Assembly: GCF_028682175.1 (NCBI RefSeq)
Contig: NZ_JANHKS010000048.1
Coordinates: forward strand, 1 to 40,787
Length of the DNA: 40,787 bases
Direction of reading: 5' to 3'
DNA from: Pseudomonas putida
GTDB taxonomy: Bacteria > Pseudomonadota > Gammaproteobacteria > Pseudomonadales > Pseudomonadaceae
The notes under the pieces were generated by a model. The model saw only the letters and a program-made list of their open reading frames with translations, was not told the origin of the DNA and made no database searches. Below, piece by piece: positions 24,545 through 32,773 of this stretch. Made by a program: the position numbers and the translations under genes. How positions within the stretch are numbered: the first letter of the stretch is position 1; each line of letters opens with the position of its first letter.

Positions 24545-25516
24545 TTAAAGCCCCAGATCAGCCAATGCCTTGCTGGCAACCTTGGCTGGAAGTGGAATGT
24601 ACCCGTCTTTGATGACAACTTCCTGACCTTGTTTGGACAAAATCAGTTTTACGAACTCGGCCTCAAGCGGGTTGAGCGGCTTGTTCGGTGCCTTGTTGAC
24701 GTACACATAAAGGAAGCGCGCCAACGGATAGGTGCCGTTCAGAGCGTTCGCTTCGTTGTCTTCGACGAATTCGCCGCCTTCTTTCTTCGCCAGCGGCACC
24801 GTGCGCACGCTGGACGTTTTATAACCAATGCCGGAATAACCGATGCCGTTCAGCGAGCTGCTGATGGAGCTCACCACCGAGGCCGAGCCCGGCTGCTCGT
24901 TGACGTTGGCCTTGAAGTCGCCCTTGCACAGGGCCTCTTCCTTGAAATAACCGTAGGTGCCCGACACCGAATTGCGGCCGAACAGCTGGATGGTCTTGCC
25001 CGCCAGATCCCCCGCTACGCCCACGTCGCCCCAGGTTTTGGCTTCGGCCTTGGCGCCGCACAGCCGCGTGGCGGAGAAAATCGCATCGACCTGCTGCATC
25101 GTCAGGCCCTTGATCGGGTTGTCCTTGTGCACGAACACGGCCAGCGCATCCACCGCCACGGGAATCGCGGTGGGCTTGTAGCCGTATTTCTGCTCAAAAG
25201 CCGACAACTCGCCGTCCTTCATTTTGCGGCTCATCGGGCCCAGGGTCGCGGTGCCTTCGGTCAGCGCCGGTGGCGCGGTGGAGGAGCCGGCGGCCTGAAT
25301 CTGGATGTTTACCGTGGGGTACTCTTTCTTGTAGGCCTCGGCCCACAAGGTCATCAGGTTGGCCAGGGTGTCGGAGCCGACGCTGGACAGGTTGCCCGAT
25401 ACACCGGTGGTTTTAACGTAGGGCTTGATCGCCGGATCGACCGCAGCAACGGCCTGGACAGCGGGCACGCTGACGGCTACCAGGGTGAATGCGGTCATCA
25501 AACGCTTGAATGTCAT
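24545..25516 (-). CDS. pstS: Periplasmic phosphate-binding protein PstS
   Basis: The 323-residue protein has a signal peptide (hydrophobic core about 8-22, cleavage near AVAA-VDP at 25). The mature protein shows the PstS pattern: SVGSDTLANLMTLWAEAYKK for one phosphate contact, AAGSSTAPPALTEGTATLGPMSR for the second, and FGRNSVSGTYGYFKEEALC for the third. It captures phosphate and delivers it to PstCA. It is first in the pst cluster, has its own Pho-box promoter at 25573-25606, and a terminator after it would let it be made in excess over the membrane parts, as expected for a binding protein. Confidence 0.96.
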   Translation of the reverse strand: MTFKRLMTAFTLVAVSVPAVQAVAAVDPAIKPYVKTTGVSGNLSSVGSDTLANLMTLWAEAYKKEYPTVNIQIQAAGSSTAPPALTEGTATLGPMSRKMKDGELSAFEQKYGYKPTAIPVAVDALAVFVHKDNPIKGLTMQQVDAIFSATRLCGAKAEAKTWGDVGVAGDLAGKTIQLFGRNSVSGTYGYFKEEALCKGDFKANVNEQPGSASVVSSISSSLNGIGYSGIGYKTSSVRTVPLAKKEGGEFVEDNEANALNGTYPLARFLYVYVNKAPNKPLNPLEAEFVKLILSKQGQEVVIKDGYIPLPAKVASKALADLGL

Positions 25517-25572
25517 GCCTGGCTCCTGGCGAGAAAAGAGAGTCGGCCGGGATCAATGATGGCCATGTGACT

Positions 25573-25606
25573 ACTCTATGTCCGAATTGTGACAATGAAA
25601 TGAAAG
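25573..25606 (-). promoter_or_regulatory. Pho box and promoter of pstS
   Basis: Reading the minus strand, CTTTCAT (25606-25600), TTGTCAC (25595-25589) and CGGACAT (25584-25578) are three PhoB half-sites at an 11-base period. The -10 TAGAGT (25578-25573) starts ten bases after the second half-site and shares its first base with the third. The layout is the same as at phoB. Confidence 0.72.
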
Positions 25607-25635
25607 GCCGCGCCTCTTTTGAAGGAACGGCCTTT
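25603..25635 (-). terminator. Hairpin after the MHS transporter gene
   Basis: AAAGGCCG and CGGCCTTT form a perfect 8-bp stem with a 17-base loop, about 50 bases beyond the transporter stop. The following T tract is interrupted (CATTTCATT), so termination is likely weak. The stem's end overlaps the outermost Pho half-site of pstS. Confidence 0.45.
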
Positions 25636-25684
25636 AATGGAGCCATGAATTTGCTACAGGATATTGCTCAGTCAGCAGACTGAA

Positions 25685-26977
25685 TCAAGCGACCTTTTTC
25701 TTGAGCAGAAACAGCCCGATTCCCATCCCCAGTCCACACAGGATCGCCACATACCAGGCCGGGCCCATCGGGTTGGCCTTGAGCATCAGTGTCACGACCA
25801 TAGGCGTCAGGCCACCGAAGATCGCATACGCCAGGTTGTAGGAAAACGACAGCCCGGAGAAACGCACCACCGGCGGGAACGCCTTGACCATCACGAACGG
25901 CACGGCGCCGATGGTGCCGACGAACAGGCCGGTCAGCGCGTACAGCGGATACAGCAGGTCCGGGTGGGCGCCGACGGTGTGGTAGAAGGTCCACGAGGTG
26001 ATCAACAACCCGAGCGAGCCGATCAGGAACACCAGGCCCGCGCCGAAGCGGTCTGCCAGGGCGCCTGCGCCGATGCAACCCAGGCTCAGCAGGACGATGG
26101 CCAGGCTGTTGGCCTTGAGAGTGTCTGCCGGGGCGAAACCGTAGCTGGTCTGCAGCAGGGTCGGGGTCATGAGGATGACCACCACCACACCTGCCGACAG
26201 CAGCCATGTCAGCAGCATCGACAACACCACGGCGCCGCGATGATCGCGCAGCACGGCCTTGAGCGGGACTTCCTCGGCCAGGGCCTTGCGCTGTTGCAGC
26301 TCGGCGAACACCGGCGTCTCGTGCAGCCAGCGGCGCAGGTACACCGACATCAGGCCGAACACCCCGCCCAGCAGGAAAGGAATGCGCCAGGCGTAGTCCG
26401 AAACCTCGGCCGGTGTGTAAATGCTGTTGATCCAGGTGGCGACCAGCGAGCCGAGCAGGATGCCCGCAGTCAGACCCGAGGTGAGGGTGCCACAAGCGTA
26501 ACCGACGTTACGTGCGGGAACGTGCTCGGAAACGAATACCCACGCCCCTGGCACTTCGCCACCAATGGCGGCGCCCTGAATGACGCGCATCAGCAGCAAC
26601 AAAAGCGGCGCCCAGATGCCAATCTGCGCATAGGTGGGCAGCAGGCCCATGATGAGGGTCGGCACAGCCATCAGGAAAATGCTCAGGGTGAACATTTTCT
26701 TGCGGCCCAGCAGGTCACCGAAGTGCGCCATCACGATGCCGCCCAGTGGGCGAGCCAGATAGCCAGCGGCGAAAATGCCAAACGTTTGCATCAGACGCAG
26801 CCATTCAGGCATGTCCACGGGGAAGAACAGCTTGCCCACCACGGCTGCGAAGAAGACGAAAATGATGAAATCGTAGAACTCCAGCGCGCCGCCCAAGGCA
26901 GACAGCGACAGGGTTTTGTAATCGTTGCGGGTCAGTGGGCGCGAAGGCTGCGCAGCACTTGAAGACACAGAGGACAT
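25685..26977 (-). CDS. MFS transporter of the metabolite:H+ symporter (MHS) family
   Basis: The ATG at 26977 gives 430 residues with about twelve hydrophobic segments; a TTG at 27013 would add 12 more, less likely. The start LSALGGALEFYDFIIFVFFAAVVGKLFFP and the loop FGDLLGRKKMF (after helix 2) are hallmarks of MHS carriers, which take up organic acids, osmolytes such as proline/betaine, or aromatic acids. GYACGTLTSGLTAGILLGSLVA is helix 5. Substrate cannot be told from the sequence. It is transcribed toward pstS but is probably a separate unit. Confidence 0.9.
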   Translation of the reverse strand: MSSVSSSAAQPSRPLTRNDYKTLSLSALGGALEFYDFIIFVFFAAVVGKLFFPVDMPEWLRLMQTFGIFAAGYLARPLGGIVMAHFGDLLGRKKMFTLSIFLMAVPTLIMGLLPTYAQIGIWAPLLLLLMRVIQGAAIGGEVPGAWVFVSEHVPARNVGYACGTLTSGLTAGILLGSLVATWINSIYTPAEVSDYAWRIPFLLGGVFGLMSVYLRRWLHETPVFAELQQRKALAEEVPLKAVLRDHRGAVVLSMLLTWLLSAGVVVVILMTPTLLQTSYGFAPADTLKANSLAIVLLSLGCIGAGALADRFGAGLVFLIGSLGLLITSWTFYHTVGAHPDLLYPLYALTGLFVGTIGAVPFVMVKAFPPVVRFSGLSFSYNLAYAIFGGLTPMVVTLMLKANPMGPAWYVAILCGLGMGIGLFLLKKKVA

Positions 26978-27357
26978 GACAATGGCTTCTCTTTTGAGGC
27001 TTTCCTGGGACAAAAAATCAACAACGAGGCAGCCGTGGGTAACGGTGCTACACGCGATTTATCGTCTCGAAGAGGTAATCGGGCATCAAAATTGCGTGCC
27101 AATAACGGCGTAGTGCGCCAAATCGGTTCGGCACGATAGCAAATTGCGCGTGAATGCACATGGATTGCAACGAGAGCCCGCCACAATGGGAACCCGGCGG
27201 TCGTCTCGTGACGCATGGACCGATATACTTGCCGACCGCGACTCAACCGGTCTTTGAGGGAAGTTGTGCGAAACCATTTACCCAAGTCGTTTTCGCAGAG
27301 TTTCCCTAATTAAATGTATTGAAGACTTAGAGAGTCATGGGTCAGAGGGACCCCGCA
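26978..27357. other. Gene-free stretch between divergent transporter and thioesterase genes
   Basis: This 380-base interval must hold two divergent promoters. I see a TATACT near 27225 and AT-rich sequence around 27306-27322, but no well-spaced -35 partners, no long palindrome and no credible small gene. Confidence 0.5.
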
Positions 27358-27759
27358 ATGAACGAACTTGAACAGGAAGATCCAATCCCGCAGGGCGATC
27401 TGGCTCTGCAAATCACTGCGCTTCCGCGCGAAACGAACGGCTTTGGCGATATCTTCGGCGGCTGGCTGGTTGCCCAGATGGATCTGGCCGGCACGGCGAT
27501 GGCCAGCAAGGTAGCAGGTGGCCGCGTGGCGACCGTGGCCATCGACCGCATGGCGTTTCTGGTGCCGGTGGCGGTGGGCGCGCAACTGTCCTTTTATACC
27601 CAGACCCTGGAAATCGGCCGCAGCTCGATCCGCATGATGGTTGAAGTGTGGAGCGACGATCCGCTGTCCAGCGAATGGCGCAAGGTCACCGAGGCCATGT
27701 TCGTGTTCGTGGCCATCGATGGCAGCGGGCGCACCCGTTCGGTACCTGCGCGGCGCTAA
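27358..27759 (+). CDS. YciA-like hotdog-fold acyl-CoA thioesterase
   Basis: The ATG at 27358 follows AGAGGGA with good spacing and gives 133 residues; the ATG at 27337 is less well placed. The pattern TNGFGDIFGGWLVAQMDLAGTAMASKVAGGRVATVAIDRMAFLVPVAVG is the YciA/ACOT hotdog core, with the catalytic aspartate in the GDIFGGW loop (D31) and the long helix after it. VEVWSDD...VTEAMFVFVAID closes the fold. Such enzymes hydrolyse acyl-CoA in the cytosol and usually form hexamers. Substrate length preference is unknown. Confidence 0.9.
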   Translation: MNELEQEDPIPQGDLALQITALPRETNGFGDIFGGWLVAQMDLAGTAMASKVAGGRVATVAIDRMAFLVPVAVGAQLSFYTQTLEIGRSSIRMMVEVWSDDPLSSEWRKVTEAMFVFVAIDGSGRTRSVPARR

Positions 27760-27855
27760 GCGCAGGGCAGGCGTCAACGCACTTGGCATCGGGCGGTAAA
27801 CTCATCAAGCTTGGCAGAGTCTGATTCAGTCACTGTCCTTTGAGTGAGTACCCCT

Positions 27856-28767
27856 ATGCCTACGCCAGAAGTCGAATCCATCCAGCTCGGTGAGCTCAAT
27901 TGCTGGCGCATCCGCCACGGCCAGGCCGAACTGGTGGTCGCCCAGCAGGGTGCGCACATCGTCAGCTATCAGATCGACGGCGACGAGCCGCTGATCTGGT
28001 CCAACCCAGGCGCGGTGTTCAAGCACGGCAAGGCAATTCGCGGCGGCATGCCGATTTGCTGGCCGTGGTTCGGCAATTTCCAGCGCAACCCGCAAGCTGT
28101 ACAGGACATGCGCCAGAGCAGCGAGCCGGCCAACGCCCACGGTGAAGTCCGTGCCATCGACTGGGAGTTGATGGGCATGGGCGAAGATGGCGATGCTTTG
28201 ATCGTCGAGTTCATTCAACCCAAGGCCGAAGGTCATCTGCCCGGCTGGCCGCACACTGTCGGCGTGAAGCTGCAGATCCGCATGGACGCTGCGCTGAACG
28301 TCAGCCTGCTGAGCTTCAACGCCGGCCCCGAAGACGTCACCATCAGCCAGGCGTTGCACAGCTATTTCGCCGTCAGCGACGTGCGCCAGGTCAGCATCGA
28401 AGGCCTGGACGGGGTGAGCTACCTGAACACACTGGAAAGCTGGGACACGCCGCAAGTGCAGGCCGGTGACATCACCTTCACGGGCGAGACCGACCGGATC
28501 TACCAGGGCACCCCGGACCTGATTTCCATTGTCGACCCTGGCTGGAAGCGTCGGATCCAGATCCAGACCCTTGGCTCGAACTCCTCGGTGGTGTGGAACC
28601 CGTGGATCGAGAAGACCAAGACCTTCAGCGACATGCAGGCCGATGGCTGGCAGAGCATGGTGTGCGTCGAGACCGCGAACGTCATGAGCGACATCGTGAC
28701 GCTCAAGCCGGGCGACATGCACGCGATGAGCGTAAGCATCTGCGCCGAGCCGCTGGACGTCAATTAA
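27856..28767 (+). CDS. D-hexose-6-phosphate mutarotase-like protein (YeaD family)
   Basis: The ATG at 27856 gives 303 residues; an in-frame GTG at 27844 would add four. The aldose-1-epimerase superfamily catalytic residues are visible: H95 (ANAHGEVR), H168 (ALHSYF) and E272 (VCVETANV). IRGGMPICWPWFG (61-73) is typical of the YeaD branch, which interconverts the anomers of glucose-6-phosphate and related sugars rather than free galactose. It ends at a paired REP, convergent with the next gene. Confidence 0.92.
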   Translation: MPTPEVESIQLGELNCWRIRHGQAELVVAQQGAHIVSYQIDGDEPLIWSNPGAVFKHGKAIRGGMPICWPWFGNFQRNPQAVQDMRQSSEPANAHGEVRAIDWELMGMGEDGDALIVEFIQPKAEGHLPGWPHTVGVKLQIRMDAALNVSLLSFNAGPEDVTISQALHSYFAVSDVRQVSIEGLDGVSYLNTLESWDTPQVQAGDITFTGETDRIYQGTPDLISIVDPGWKRRIQIQTLGSNSSVVWNPWIEKTKTFSDMQADGWQSMVCVETANVMSDIVTLKPGDMHAMSVSICAEPLDVN

Positions 28768-28782
28768 AAGCCCGCCAAGCAC

Positions 28783-28876
28783 CTGTGGGAGCGAGCTTGC
28801 TCGCGAAGAGGCCGGCACATCCGGAACATTTCCGGGGTCCGTTACGCCGCTTTCGCGAGCAAGCTCGCTCCCACAG
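28783..28876. repeat. Paired REP element (GTGGGAGCGAGCTTGCTCGCGA type)
   Basis: CTGTGGGAGCGAGCTTGCTC at 28783 and its complement ending at 28876 are separated by about 45 bases. It lies between convergent genes and could stop transcription from both sides. The same family occurs at 29892-29983, 32774-32864 and 34597-34691. Confidence 0.88.
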
Positions 28877-28921
28877 TATTTATGTGAGCCTGAAGGCCCG
28901 TGATCGCAGGCATGGTCGCGC

Positions 28922-29458
28922 TTACAAATCCGCCTCAGTCACCACCCTCACCTTCGACGCATCCAGCGCGTACGCCGCATCGGCCAGGTCATGGTTGACC
29001 GTCTCGATCTTCAGCGTGCCGATGACCCACAGCGGCGTGTAGATATCGTCGATCTTCAGACCCTTGGGATAGCGCACCAGCGCCAGTTGGTTGGGCGGCG
29101 GTGGCGGTACGTGGATGCAGGCACCCGGGTAAGGCACCAGGAAGAACAGCGTGCTGTGGCCCTTGGCGTCGGTTTCCAATGGCACCGGATAGCCGCCCAG
29201 GCGAATGATCTTGTTGTTCATGGCCGCGACGGTCTTGGTCGAGTACATCACCGCGGGCAAGCCCTTGCTCTGCTTGAGGCCGCCCTTGGCATCGAACGTC
29301 CCCTTGGCTTCCGGGGAGTTGTGATCGATCTCGGGCATGGCTTCGAGGGCTTTCTGGTCCGACTTGGGCATCAGTTCCAGCCAGTCGGTTTCAGGGGGTT
29401 CGGCGGCGCTGGCCAGTGCACAGACCAGCAGCAGGGGAAGCAGGAGAAGACGACGCAT
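28922..29458 (-). CDS. Exported DUF3299 family protein
   Basis: The ATG at 29458 gives 178 residues with a signal peptide (MRRLLLLPLLLVCALASAAEPPE, cleavage about 20). The mature part contains the DUF3299 pattern: DWLELMPKSDQKALE, then IIRLGGYPVPLE, FFLVPYPGACIHVPPPPPNQ with a conserved Cys-x-His, and YTPLWVIGTLKIE. Relatives are periplasmic proteins of unknown function, sometimes next to ABC exporters. No such neighbour is here; the partner GlsB gene is unrelated. Confidence 0.85.
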   Translation of the reverse strand: MRRLLLLPLLLVCALASAAEPPETDWLELMPKSDQKALEAMPEIDHNSPEAKGTFDAKGGLKQSKGLPAVMYSTKTVAAMNNKIIRLGGYPVPLETDAKGHSTLFFLVPYPGACIHVPPPPPNQLALVRYPKGLKIDDIYTPLWVIGTLKIETVNHDLADAAYALDASKVRVVTEADL

Positions 29459-29499
29459 CGATAGGCTCGGCAAGGGGAATTCAAGTGCCGCGCATTCTA

Positions 29500-29528
29500 G
29501 CCCTCTGCGCGCTGATAGCGCAGAGGGC
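29500..29528. terminator. Strong hairpin after the GlsB gene
   Basis: GCCCTCTGCGC and GCGCAGAGGGC form a perfect 11-bp stem over a 7-base loop, 11 bases past the GlsB stop. No T run follows on either strand, so it may act by RNA stabilisation or weak termination. Confidence 0.5.
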
Positions 29529-29539
29529 CGGAACCGGTT

Positions 29540-29785
29540 TCATTTCTTTTTGATCATGCCGTAGATGACCAGCAGCACGATTGCACCGACCAGAGCACCC
29601 AGGAAACCGGCGCCCTCGCCTGCCTGATAGATACCCAGTGCCTGACCGCCGTAGGTCGCGACCAGCGAGCCTGCGATACCCAGGATGATGGTCATGATCC
29701 AGCCCATGCTGTCGTCGCCGGGTTTCAGAAAACGAGCCAGCAGCCCCACGATCAGGCCGATGAAGATGGTTCCGATGATGCCCAT
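29540..29785 (-). CDS. GlsB/YeaQ/YmgE family membrane protein
   Basis: The 81-residue protein is almost all hydrophobic with three membrane segments (about 3-19, 28-45, 57-77) and glycine-rich helices. The loop ARFLKPGDDSMGW is the family signature of the YeaQ/YmgE (transglycosylase-associated) group. Relatives are small stress-induced inner-membrane proteins of unknown function. A TTCCCTC sequence (GAGGGAA on the coding strand) before the ATG is a good ribosome-binding site. It is a single-gene unit. Confidence 0.9.
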   Translation of the reverse strand: MGIIGTIFIGLIVGLLARFLKPGDDSMGWIMTIILGIAGSLVATYGGQALGIYQAGEGAGFLGALVGAIVLLVIYGMIKKK

Positions 29786-29891
29786 GCCATTTCCCTCTGT
29801 TTGAATGAATATGCCAAAGCCTAGTCGGCAATCGGCAACACGCTATGAGAGGGGTTGGGGGGATGAATGGTTCAACACGATTCCCCACGAA

Positions 29892-29983
29892 CCTGTAGGA
29901 GTGAGCTTGCTCGCGATGGCAGTGCGTCAGACACGAATTCGTCACAGACACACCGCCATCGCGAGCAAGCTCACTCCTACAGG
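29892..29983. repeat. Paired REP element, perfect 28-base arms (GTAGGAGTGAGCTTGCTCGCGA type)
   Basis: CCTGTAGGAGTGAGCTTGCT... from 29892 and its exact complement ending at 29983 form 28-base arms over a 36-base loop. It ends 17 bases before the purK stop codon, so it is at the 3' end of the purEK message. Confidence 0.92.
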
Positions 29984-29999
29984 AAGCGACCGCGGGGGA

Positions 30000-31082
30000 T
30001 CAGTTCTTGATCAGCGCCTCAACCAGCTTCACCTGGCGATCCAGCGTTGCGCGGTCCTTGCTGCGCACGGTGGCATGACCCACCTTGCGACCGACCTTGA
30101 ACGCCTTGCCGTAGTGATGCAGGTGGCAGTCATCGACGGCAATGACCTTGTCCACGGCTGGCACTTCGCCGATGAAGTTGAGCATCGCGCTCTCGCCCAC
30201 CTTGGCCGTCGAACCCAGCGGCAGGCCGGCAACGGCGCGCAGGTGGTTTTCGAACTGGCTGCACTCGGCGCCTTCGGTGGTCCAGTGACCGGAGTTGTGA
30301 ACGCGCGGAGCGATTTCGTTGGCTTTCAGGCCGCCATCGACTTCAAAGAACTCGAATGCCATCACGCCCACGTAATCCAGCTGCTTGAGCACACGGCTCG
30401 AGTAATCCTCGGCCAGTGCCTGCAACGGGTGGTCGGTGCTGGCGATGGACAGGCGCAGGATGCCGCTGTCGTGGGTGTTGTGCACCAGCGGGTAGAAGCG
30501 GGTTTCGCCATCGCGGGCACGCACGGCGATCAGCGACACTTCACCGGTGAACGGCACGAAGCCTTCGAGCAGGCAAGGCACGCTGCCCAGCTCGGCGAAG
30601 GTATCGACCACATCTTCAGGCTTGCGCAGGACTTTCTGGCCCTTGCCGTCGTAACCCAGGGTGCGGGTTTTCAGCACCGCCGGCAGGCCGATGCTGGCGA
30701 CTGCCGCGTCCAGGTCCGCCTGGGACTGGATGTCGGCGAACGCAGGCGTCGGGATGCCCAGGTCCTTGAACATGCTCTTCTCGAACCAGCGGTCCCGGGC
30801 GATGCGCAGGGCTTCGGCGCTCGGGTAGACCGGCACGAACTGCGACAGGAACGCCACGGTTTCAGCAGGCACGCTTTCGAATTCGAAGGTCACCAGGTCC
30901 ACTTCGTCAGCCAGCTGACGCAAGTGGTCCTGATCGCCGTAATCGGCACGCAGATGCTCGCCCAGTGCAGCGGCGCACGCGTCCGGCGCAGGGTCCAGGA
31001 AGGCGAAGTTCATACCCAGCGGGGTGCCCGCCAGTGCCAACATGCGACCCAGCTGGCCGCCACCGATTACGCCGATCTTCAT
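30000..31082 (-). CDS. purK: N5-carboxyaminoimidazole ribonucleotide synthase PurK
   Basis: The 360-residue cytosolic ATP-grasp enzyme carboxylates aminoimidazole ribonucleotide with ATP and bicarbonate in purine synthesis. It starts with MKIGVIGGGQLGRMLALAG, has the ATP-grasp core (VLKTRTLGYDGKGQKVLR; LLEGFVPFTGEVSLIAVRARDGE), and the metal-binding end (FEFFEVDGGLKANEIAPRVHNSGHWTTE). Length is normal. It begins six bases after purE, whose product supplies the next enzyme. Confidence 0.97.
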   Translation of the reverse strand: MKIGVIGGGQLGRMLALAGTPLGMNFAFLDPAPDACAAALGEHLRADYGDQDHLRQLADEVDLVTFEFESVPAETVAFLSQFVPVYPSAEALRIARDRWFEKSMFKDLGIPTPAFADIQSQADLDAAVASIGLPAVLKTRTLGYDGKGQKVLRKPEDVVDTFAELGSVPCLLEGFVPFTGEVSLIAVRARDGETRFYPLVHNTHDSGILRLSIASTDHPLQALAEDYSSRVLKQLDYVGVMAFEFFEVDGGLKANEIAPRVHNSGHWTTEGAECSQFENHLRAVAGLPLGSTAKVGESAMLNFIGEVPAVDKVIAVDDCHLHHYGKAFKVGRKVGHATVRSKDRATLDRQVKLVEALIKN

Positions 31083-31088
31083 GAAAAC

Positions 31089-31580
31089 TCAGGCCTCGCG
31101 TGGGTCTGGATTGTCCAGAACGCTGTCTGTCTGCTCAGTGCGGAATTTTTTCAGCACTGCATGGAATTGCGGGTGCTTGGCGCCCAGGATGCTGGCCGAC
31201 AGCAGCGCTGCGTTGATCGCACCGGCCTTGCCAATCGCCAGGGTGGCAACCGGAATGCCTGCTGGCATCTGCACGATGGACAGCAGCGAATCGACACCCG
31301 ACAGCATCGAGGATTGCACAGGCACGCCCAGCACCGGCAGGTGGGTCTTGGCGGCGCACATGCCCGGCAGGTGAGCAGCACCGCCAGCACCGGCGATGAT
31401 CACCTCGATGCCACGGCCTTCAGCCTCTTCAGCGTACTGGAACAGCAAGTCCGGAGTGCGGTGGGCCGATACCACTTTGACTTCGTACGGAATGCCGAGC
31501 TTTTCCAGCATATCGGCGGTGTGGCTAAGGGTGGACCAATCGGACTTGGAGCCCATGATCACGCCAACCAGTGCGCTCAT
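31089..31580 (-). CDS. purE: N5-carboxyaminoimidazole ribonucleotide mutase PurE
   Basis: The 163-residue protein converts N5-CAIR to CAIR, the step after PurK. The class I PurE motifs are clear: GVIMGSKSDWSTLSHTADML, VVSAHRTPDLL, and IAGAGGAAHLPGMCAAKTHLPVLGVP. Family members form octamers. It is first in a purE-purK operon whose apparent leader contains a terminator-like hairpin, described separately. Confidence 0.97.
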   Translation of the reverse strand: MSALVGVIMGSKSDWSTLSHTADMLEKLGIPYEVKVVSAHRTPDLLFQYAEEAEGRGIEVIIAGAGGAAHLPGMCAAKTHLPVLGVPVQSSMLSGVDSLLSIVQMPAGIPVATLAIGKAGAINAALLSASILGAKHPQFHAVLKKFRTEQTDSVLDNPDPREA

Positions 31581-31616
31581 CGTCGTGCCTCTTCATCGGG
31601 CGCCCGCAGGCGCGTC

Positions 31617-31656
31617 TAAAAACAACAAGCCACGCGGGAGAACCGGCGTGGCTTGT
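31617..31656 (-). terminator. Terminator-like hairpin in the purE leader
   Basis: On the minus strand ACAAGCCACGC and GCGTGGCTTGT form a perfect 11-bp stem over ten bases, followed at once by TGTTTTTA. It ends 36 bases before the purE ATG but lies downstream of a good promoter at 31697-31725. It could be a lysR terminator placed late, or an attenuator of purEK. A second small stem, GCGCC/GGCGC at 31600-31613, lies between it and the start codon. Confidence 0.75.
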
Positions 31657-31696
31657 CGTACGAATTATGACCAGTGCAACCGGCCAAAGGCCGCGC

Positions 31697-31725
31697 AGTA
31701 TACCGCAAAGAGTGAGGTTTGACAG
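31697..31725 (-). promoter_or_regulatory. Probable sigma-70 promoter of purE-purK
   Basis: On the minus strand CTGTCA (31725-31720) and TATACT (31702-31697) are separated by 17 bases, a good -35/-10 pair. The expected start is near 31690, giving a leader of about 110 bases before purE. Confidence 0.6.
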
Positions 31726-31792
31726 ACGGCTGATGACCTCCTGTCAGCAGCCCGCAAATAGCCGCCAGCGCCCGTGATTACTGACCTGCAGG

Positions 31793-32704
31793 TCAAGTGA
31801 CCGGCTGCGCCACGCCACCCTCGAGCTTGCGCCACAGCAACCGCACGTTGGCCTTGCGCACCAGGGCGCAGCGGTACAGGCGAATCTCCAGCGGCACATG
31901 CCATTGCGCACCACCGCAGACCACCAGTTCGCCTCGTTCCAGCTCGGCGGCGATGGACAACCTTGGCACCCAGGCGATCCCCAATCCTTGCAGGGCCATG
32001 CCCTTGAGGCTGTCGGCCATCGCCGTTTCATACACCGTGGTGAAGCGCAGCGCACGCTGGCGCAACAGCAGATTCACCGAACGGCCCAGAAACGCCCCGG
32101 CGCTGTAAGCCAGAAGCGGCACGCTCTGATCGCTCTCCAGATCGAACAACGGTTTGCCGTCGGCATCTGCCGAGCAGACCGGCAGCATCTCGGTCATGCC
32201 CAGGTGCAGCGAAGGGAATATCTCGGCGTCCATCTGCAGCGCGGCATCCGGATCATAAAAGGCCAGCATCAGGTCGCAGCCGCCTTCGCGCAGGGCATGC
32301 ACGGCGTCGCCAACGTTGGTGGCGACCAGCCGGGTAGCGATGTTCAGGCCTTCGTTGCGCAACTGGGCGATCCAGCGCGGGAAGAAGCTCAATGCCAGCG
32401 AGTGCGCCGCCGCAATCTGCATGACCTCGCCCTGCCCGCTCTCCAGATGATGCAGATGGCGCAGCACTTCGCCGAGCTGATCGACCACCGTGCGCGCCGT
32501 GACCAGGAACAGTTGCCCCGCCGCCGTCAGCTCGATGGGCGTGCGCGAGCGGTTGACCAGTTGCAGGCCCAATGCGGCCTCAAGGCTGCGAATCCTGCGG
32601 CTGAACGCCGGCTGGGTCACAAACCGCCGCTCGGCCGCCTGGGAGAAGCTGCGAGTGGCAGCCAGGGCGCTGAAGTCTTCCAGCCATTTGCTTTCCAGAT
32701 TCAT
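31793..32704 (-). CDS. LysR-type regulator related to HypT (YjiE)
   Basis: The ATG at 32704 is preceded by GGAGAA and gives 303 residues; a longer reading to 32881 runs through REP sequence and is rejected. The N-terminal helix-turn-helix (FSQAAERRFVTQPAFSRRIRSLE) and flanking NLESKWLEDF closely resemble the E. coli hypochlorite-responsive regulator HypT by eye (NIETKWLYDF). The effector domain (about 90-295) is of the usual type. It is divergent from aspA, so it may control aspA rather than respond to hypochlorite. A 14-base palindrome TGACCTGCAGGTCA overlaps its stop codon. Confidence 0.88.
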   Translation of the reverse strand: MNLESKWLEDFSALAATRSFSQAAERRFVTQPAFSRRIRSLEAALGLQLVNRSRTPIELTAAGQLFLVTARTVVDQLGEVLRHLHHLESGQGEVMQIAAAHSLALSFFPRWIAQLRNEGLNIATRLVATNVGDAVHALREGGCDLMLAFYDPDAALQMDAEIFPSLHLGMTEMLPVCSADADGKPLFDLESDQSVPLLAYSAGAFLGRSVNLLLRQRALRFTTVYETAMADSLKGMALQGLGIAWVPRLSIAAELERGELVVCGGAQWHVPLEIRLYRCALVRKANVRLLWRKLEGGVAQPVT

Positions 32705-32773
32705 GGTGTTCTCCGGGGCTACCCGTCTTGGCGATTTTGGCTGCACGCCGTGATTCGGTTCGAATGCGATCCA

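Noticed and set aside
26970..26983. TTGTCAT near the MHS transporter start as a Pho box
   Set aside because: The second half-site is poor and the site overlaps the start codon, so it could not act as a PhoB promoter element.
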